A stretch of DNA of 8,328 bases from positions 1,257 to 9,584 of the forward strand of contig CAJUGF010000049.1 in assembly GCA_910585915.1 (NCBI GenBank), written 5' to 3'. The DNA is from an uncultured Bacilli bacterium. GTDB lineage: Bacteria; Bacillota_I; Bacilli_A; RF39; UBA660. The first letter of the stretch is position 1; every line of letters starts with the position of its first letter. This document shows, piece after piece, positions 6,606 to 8,328 of the stretch. Under the pieces are notes generated by a model. That model was not told the DNA's origin and did not search any database. It saw only the letters and a program-made list of their open reading frames with translations. The translations under genes and the position numbers were made by a program.

Positions 6606-7130
6606 TTAAAAATAACGTAAATATTCACCTTGATAAATTTCATAAAAATTCGCAAGATTGTCAAAGTCTTTTGGACGTACTAAACTTGTTGGCTTTGAAA
6701 ATTTATAAATTTTTGCTTCTTCTAAAACATGAGCTACAAAATAACTACAAACATATTTATTTTTAACATTTCTTGGAATGTCCCAATATTTTAAAATTAA
6801 TCCTAGGAAGTCATACTTATATAAGCTTTGATTTTTGACCATCGTTTTTAAAATTCTTTGTACTTGACGGAATTGATGATTGGATACGTTTACTTCATAA
6901 ATCTTACATACAGTTTTATTAAATTTCTTAAAAAAAGCTCCATCTTTTTTTTCAATTGTAAAACCACAATTGATGATAGAATTGTATTTTTTTCTCCCAA
7001 AACTATAAATTGTATCGCATTCTTTTTGAAGTGAAATGCCTACATGACTATAATCATATCCTGTTGCACGTTTTATTATTTTTGATGGAATGGTATTAGT
7101 ATGCATTAATAAAACATAGATTTTCTTCAT
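6606..7130 (-). CDS. Circularly permuted papain-fold protein (YiiX/NlpC-P60-like)
   Basis: The 174-residue protein has the layout of the permuted NlpC/P60 (YiiX/DUF830-like) superfamily, in which the catalytic His comes before the Cys. The motif YDYSHVGISL (25-34) supplies H29, and KYVCSYFVAHVLEEA (125-139) supplies C128 at the start of a helix. YKYDFLGLIL (104-113), between them, matches the conserved Y-D-x-L-G segment. The third catalytic residue is unclear. Family members hydrolyse or transfer amide or ester bonds on peptidoglycan fragments, lipids or modified amino acids; the substrate here cannot be told. There is no signal peptide or membrane segment, so unlike secreted NlpC/P60 endopeptidases it is probably cytoplasmic. 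The start has AGGAG seven bases upstream. It stands as its own unit between two promoters, although read-through into the next operon is possible. Cysteine protease-like or acyltransferase activity is an inference. Confidence 0.8.
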   Translation of the reverse strand: MKKIYVLLMHTNTIPSKIIKRATGYDYSHVGISLQKECDTIYSFGRKKYNSIINCGFTIEKKDGAFFKKFNKTVCKIYEVNVSNHQFRQVQRILKTMVKNQSLYKYDFLGLILKYWDIPRNVKNKYVCSYFVAHVLEEAKIYKFSKPTSLVRPKDFDNLANFYEIYQGEYLRYF

Positions 7131-7137
7131 GTTAACA

Positions 7138-7142
7138 CTCCT
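7138..7142 (-). promoter_or_regulatory. Ribosome-binding site of the permuted papain-fold gene
   Basis: AGGAG on the minus strand, seven bases before the ATG at 7130, fixes that start. No competing in-frame start lies upstream. Confidence 0.7.
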
Positions 7143-7172
7143 AATCTTACAATTCTGTCACTTTGTATTTTT

Positions 7173-7201
7173 ATCATACCACTTTCTTTTCTTTTGTTCT
7201 A
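7173..7201 (-). promoter_or_regulatory. Probable promoter of the permuted papain-fold gene
   Basis: On the minus strand TATGAT (7173-7178) is preceded by TGG, an extended -10. A poor -35, TAGAAC (7196-7201), lies 17 bases upstream. The predicted leader is about 35 bases. The remaining part of this 160-base gap, 7202-7290, is plain AT-rich sequence in which I see no gene and no convincing terminator for the upstream DUF1848 gene. Confidence 0.45.
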
Positions 7202-7290
7202 TATTCTATTTTTAAATATCATTGGTTATTCTGCTTTTCAATATTTTTTTATTCATAAAGATAATTATTTATTTATCCTATTCAATTATT

Positions 7291-8178
7291 CTATTTCAAC
7301 CGTCGAATAATTCTATCATCTTCTTTTAAATGACCAATTAATAAGGATGATTTGGGATCATGTTGTTTTATATTTTGTTCCACATTTTTTTCATCATAGT
7401 TAGCATAACAGTATTTGCAAAGATGATGACAAGTATTGTATGTTCCAATATCCACCATACTTACACATTCACATTTATTTCCTTTTCTAGCTGTCCATTT
7501 TTTGTATTCTTTTCCAGTTAATTTGTAAGCCATCTCTTTACTAAAGCATTCTCCTTTTATAAAACCATATTCGATGAGTGTTTCTTCTTCAAAACAAGTT
7601 TGAATTGTCATATTATATTTTTGGACAATTTTGCTGAATGATAATCCAATTTTTTTGAAGTCTTCTTTGGTTAATTCTTTCGCTTTTAAAATATTTTTAT
7701 TTTCTCTTACATTTTTATAATCATCTAGAAAGGATACAATGATTTTACTTACATAACCTTCCAGCAATCTACACATTTTTTCCAGAGCTTTTTGATGGTA
7801 TGTTATATTATATTTTTCATTTAATAAAATAGGATCATAACGAATATAGACATTATCAATCCCTATCATTTTGGATATCTCTTTTATGCCTTCTATCACT
7901 TTTGATTTAGAAGGAACATTTGGTTCAATATCTTCTTTATAAGGTGTTAGCGTAACATGAAATAATAAAGGTTTATTTATTGTTTTTAAATGCTTGATAA
8001 TTGGCAGAGGATTTTTAGTGCAAAACATAATAGCATCAACATCTTCTAAATAGATTCTACTGACAAGTTTTGGATTAAATGGATTTCTTACATCAAAGAA
8101 GCCTTCTTTTAAACGGTTTAAAAACCAAGGAGTATAAAAGGCCACTATATCTGTTCTGCCACTTACATTTAATATCAT
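7291..8178 (-). CDS. DUF1848 family protein with C-terminal cysteine cluster
   Basis: The 295-residue product is full length for the DUF1848 family (PF08902), whose function is not established. The N-terminal signature is clear: ILNVSGRTDIVAFYTPWFLN (where many members read SRRTDIPAFY), then FFDVRNPFNPKLVSR and VDAIMFCTKNPLPII. Alternating strand/helix segments such as LLFHVTLTPY and VYIRYDPILL suggest a TIM-barrel-like fold. The C-terminus carries CEC (C236, C238), then VDIGTYNTCHHLCKYCYANY with a CX3CX2C spacing (C250, C254, C257). That is the spacing of radical SAM clusters but at the wrong end of the protein, so an iron-sulfur or zinc site is likely and SAM chemistry is only a possibility. 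The ATG at 8178 is preferred from family alignment; the GTG one codon upstream (8181) is equally well placed for the AGGA site. It appears to be a single-gene unit. Confidence 0.9.
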   Translation of the reverse strand: MILNVSGRTDIVAFYTPWFLNRLKEGFFDVRNPFNPKLVSRIYLEDVDAIMFCTKNPLPIIKHLKTINKPLLFHVTLTPYKEDIEPNVPSKSKVIEGIKEISKMIGIDNVYIRYDPILLNEKYNITYHQKALEKMCRLLEGYVSKIIVSFLDDYKNVRENKNILKAKELTKEDFKKIGLSFSKIVQKYNMTIQTCFEEETLIEYGFIKGECFSKEMAYKLTGKEYKKWTARKGNKCECVSMVDIGTYNTCHHLCKYCYANYDEKNVEQNIKQHDPKSSLLIGHLKEDDRIIRRLK

Positions 8179-8210
8179 CACTTCACATCCTTGAAATTCA
8201 ATTGATTAAT

Positions 8211-8239
8211 ATTTTACTATCTTTTTTATTTTACTACAA
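8211..8239 (-). promoter_or_regulatory. Probable promoter of the DUF1848 gene
   Basis: On the minus strand TTGTAG (8234-8239) and TAAAAT (8211-8216) are 17 bases apart, giving a leader of about 26 bases that contains AGGA before the start. The region is so AT-rich that chance matches are likely. Beyond it, up to the right edge at 8328, I see no certain feature. Confidence 0.4.
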
Positions 8240-8328
8240 TGACTTAAAAAAATATCTGTAAAAGATGCTTTTTTCTGTATTTTAAAAAAAGAAGTGCATA
8301 GATAATGTGCAATAAGATTTAGAAGCAA

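Noticed and set aside
7284..7312. Eight-base inverted repeat (AATTATTC and GAATAATT) at the end of the DUF1848 gene as its terminator
   Set aside because: All but one pair are A-T and no T run follows on the minus strand, so it does not look like a working terminator.
8246..8275. Imperfect A/T hairpin (AAAAAAATATC with GATGCTTTTTT) as a terminator of a gene to the right
   Set aside because: The stem has an A-C mismatch and a G-U pair and almost no GC. In this base composition such hairpins arise easily.
8280..8315. GTGCA direct repeat near the right edge as a hairpin or operator
   Set aside because: Only two five-base copies; the possible stem needs a two-base bulge. Too weak to call.
8206..8328. 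Minus-strand open frame of 40 codons running in from the right edge, ending at TAA
   Set aside because: It could be the C-terminus of a gene outside the window, but the residues (rich in Lys, Phe, Ser) match nothing I know, another minus frame is also open for 14 codons, and a candidate promoter for the next gene lies inside it. Too short to support as coding.
1..8328. Mobile element, phage, CRISPR or defence system
   Set aside because: No transposase, integrase, cas-like gene, terminal repeats or regularly spaced repeats were seen. The genes are housekeeping or uncharacterised single proteins.

Overview
The window is very AT-rich and uses TAA, TGA and TAG as stops, with TGG for tryptophan, so the standard bacterial code applies. 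The order rlmN - PP2C phosphatase - PASTA kinase - rsgA is the classic arrangement of low-GC Gram-positive bacteria (Bacillota). Together with the AT richness and the small, tightly packed genes it suggests a Bacilli- or Clostridia-type organism, possibly a reduced-genome gut lineage. The exact lineage is an inference; no rRNA or other marker is present.

Left part (1-3862, minus strand). An operon is read leftward from a promoter near 3833-3862: rlmN (23S rRNA/tRNA adenine-C2 methyltransferase), stp/prpC (Ser/Thr phosphatase), pknB/prkC (membrane PASTA kinase) and rsgA (30S assembly GTPase, cut by the left edge). All junctions are coupled: the stp ribosome-binding site contains the rlmN stop, stp and pknB overlap as ATGA, and pknB and rsgA overlap as TAATG. 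The set joins ribosome maturation with a reversible phosphorylation switch that senses the cell wall.

Centre (3850-4680, plus strand). One gene for a soluble, highly charged coiled-coil protein of unknown function is divergent from rlmN. Its promoter is interleaved with the rlmN promoter. It ends in a strong hairpin terminator that can also serve the converging glycosidase operon.

Right part (4720-8178, minus strand). Four leftward genes form three transcription units by my promoter reading: a DUF1848 protein with a C-terminal cysteine cluster; a small circularly permuted papain-fold (YiiX/NlpC-P60-like) protein; and a two-gene operon of a membrane-anchored coiled-coil protein followed by a three-helix membrane protein with a phosphodiester glycosidase (NAGPA-like) domain. 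The last pair probably acts at the cell surface.

I saw no tRNA, rRNA, CRISPR array, insertion sequence or phage gene. No gene-free stretch exceeds about 160 bases. Nothing here amounts to a clear new defence or mobile system. The best candidates for new biology are the orphan coiled-coil gene, the glycosidase operon and the cysteine-cluster DUF1848 protein.
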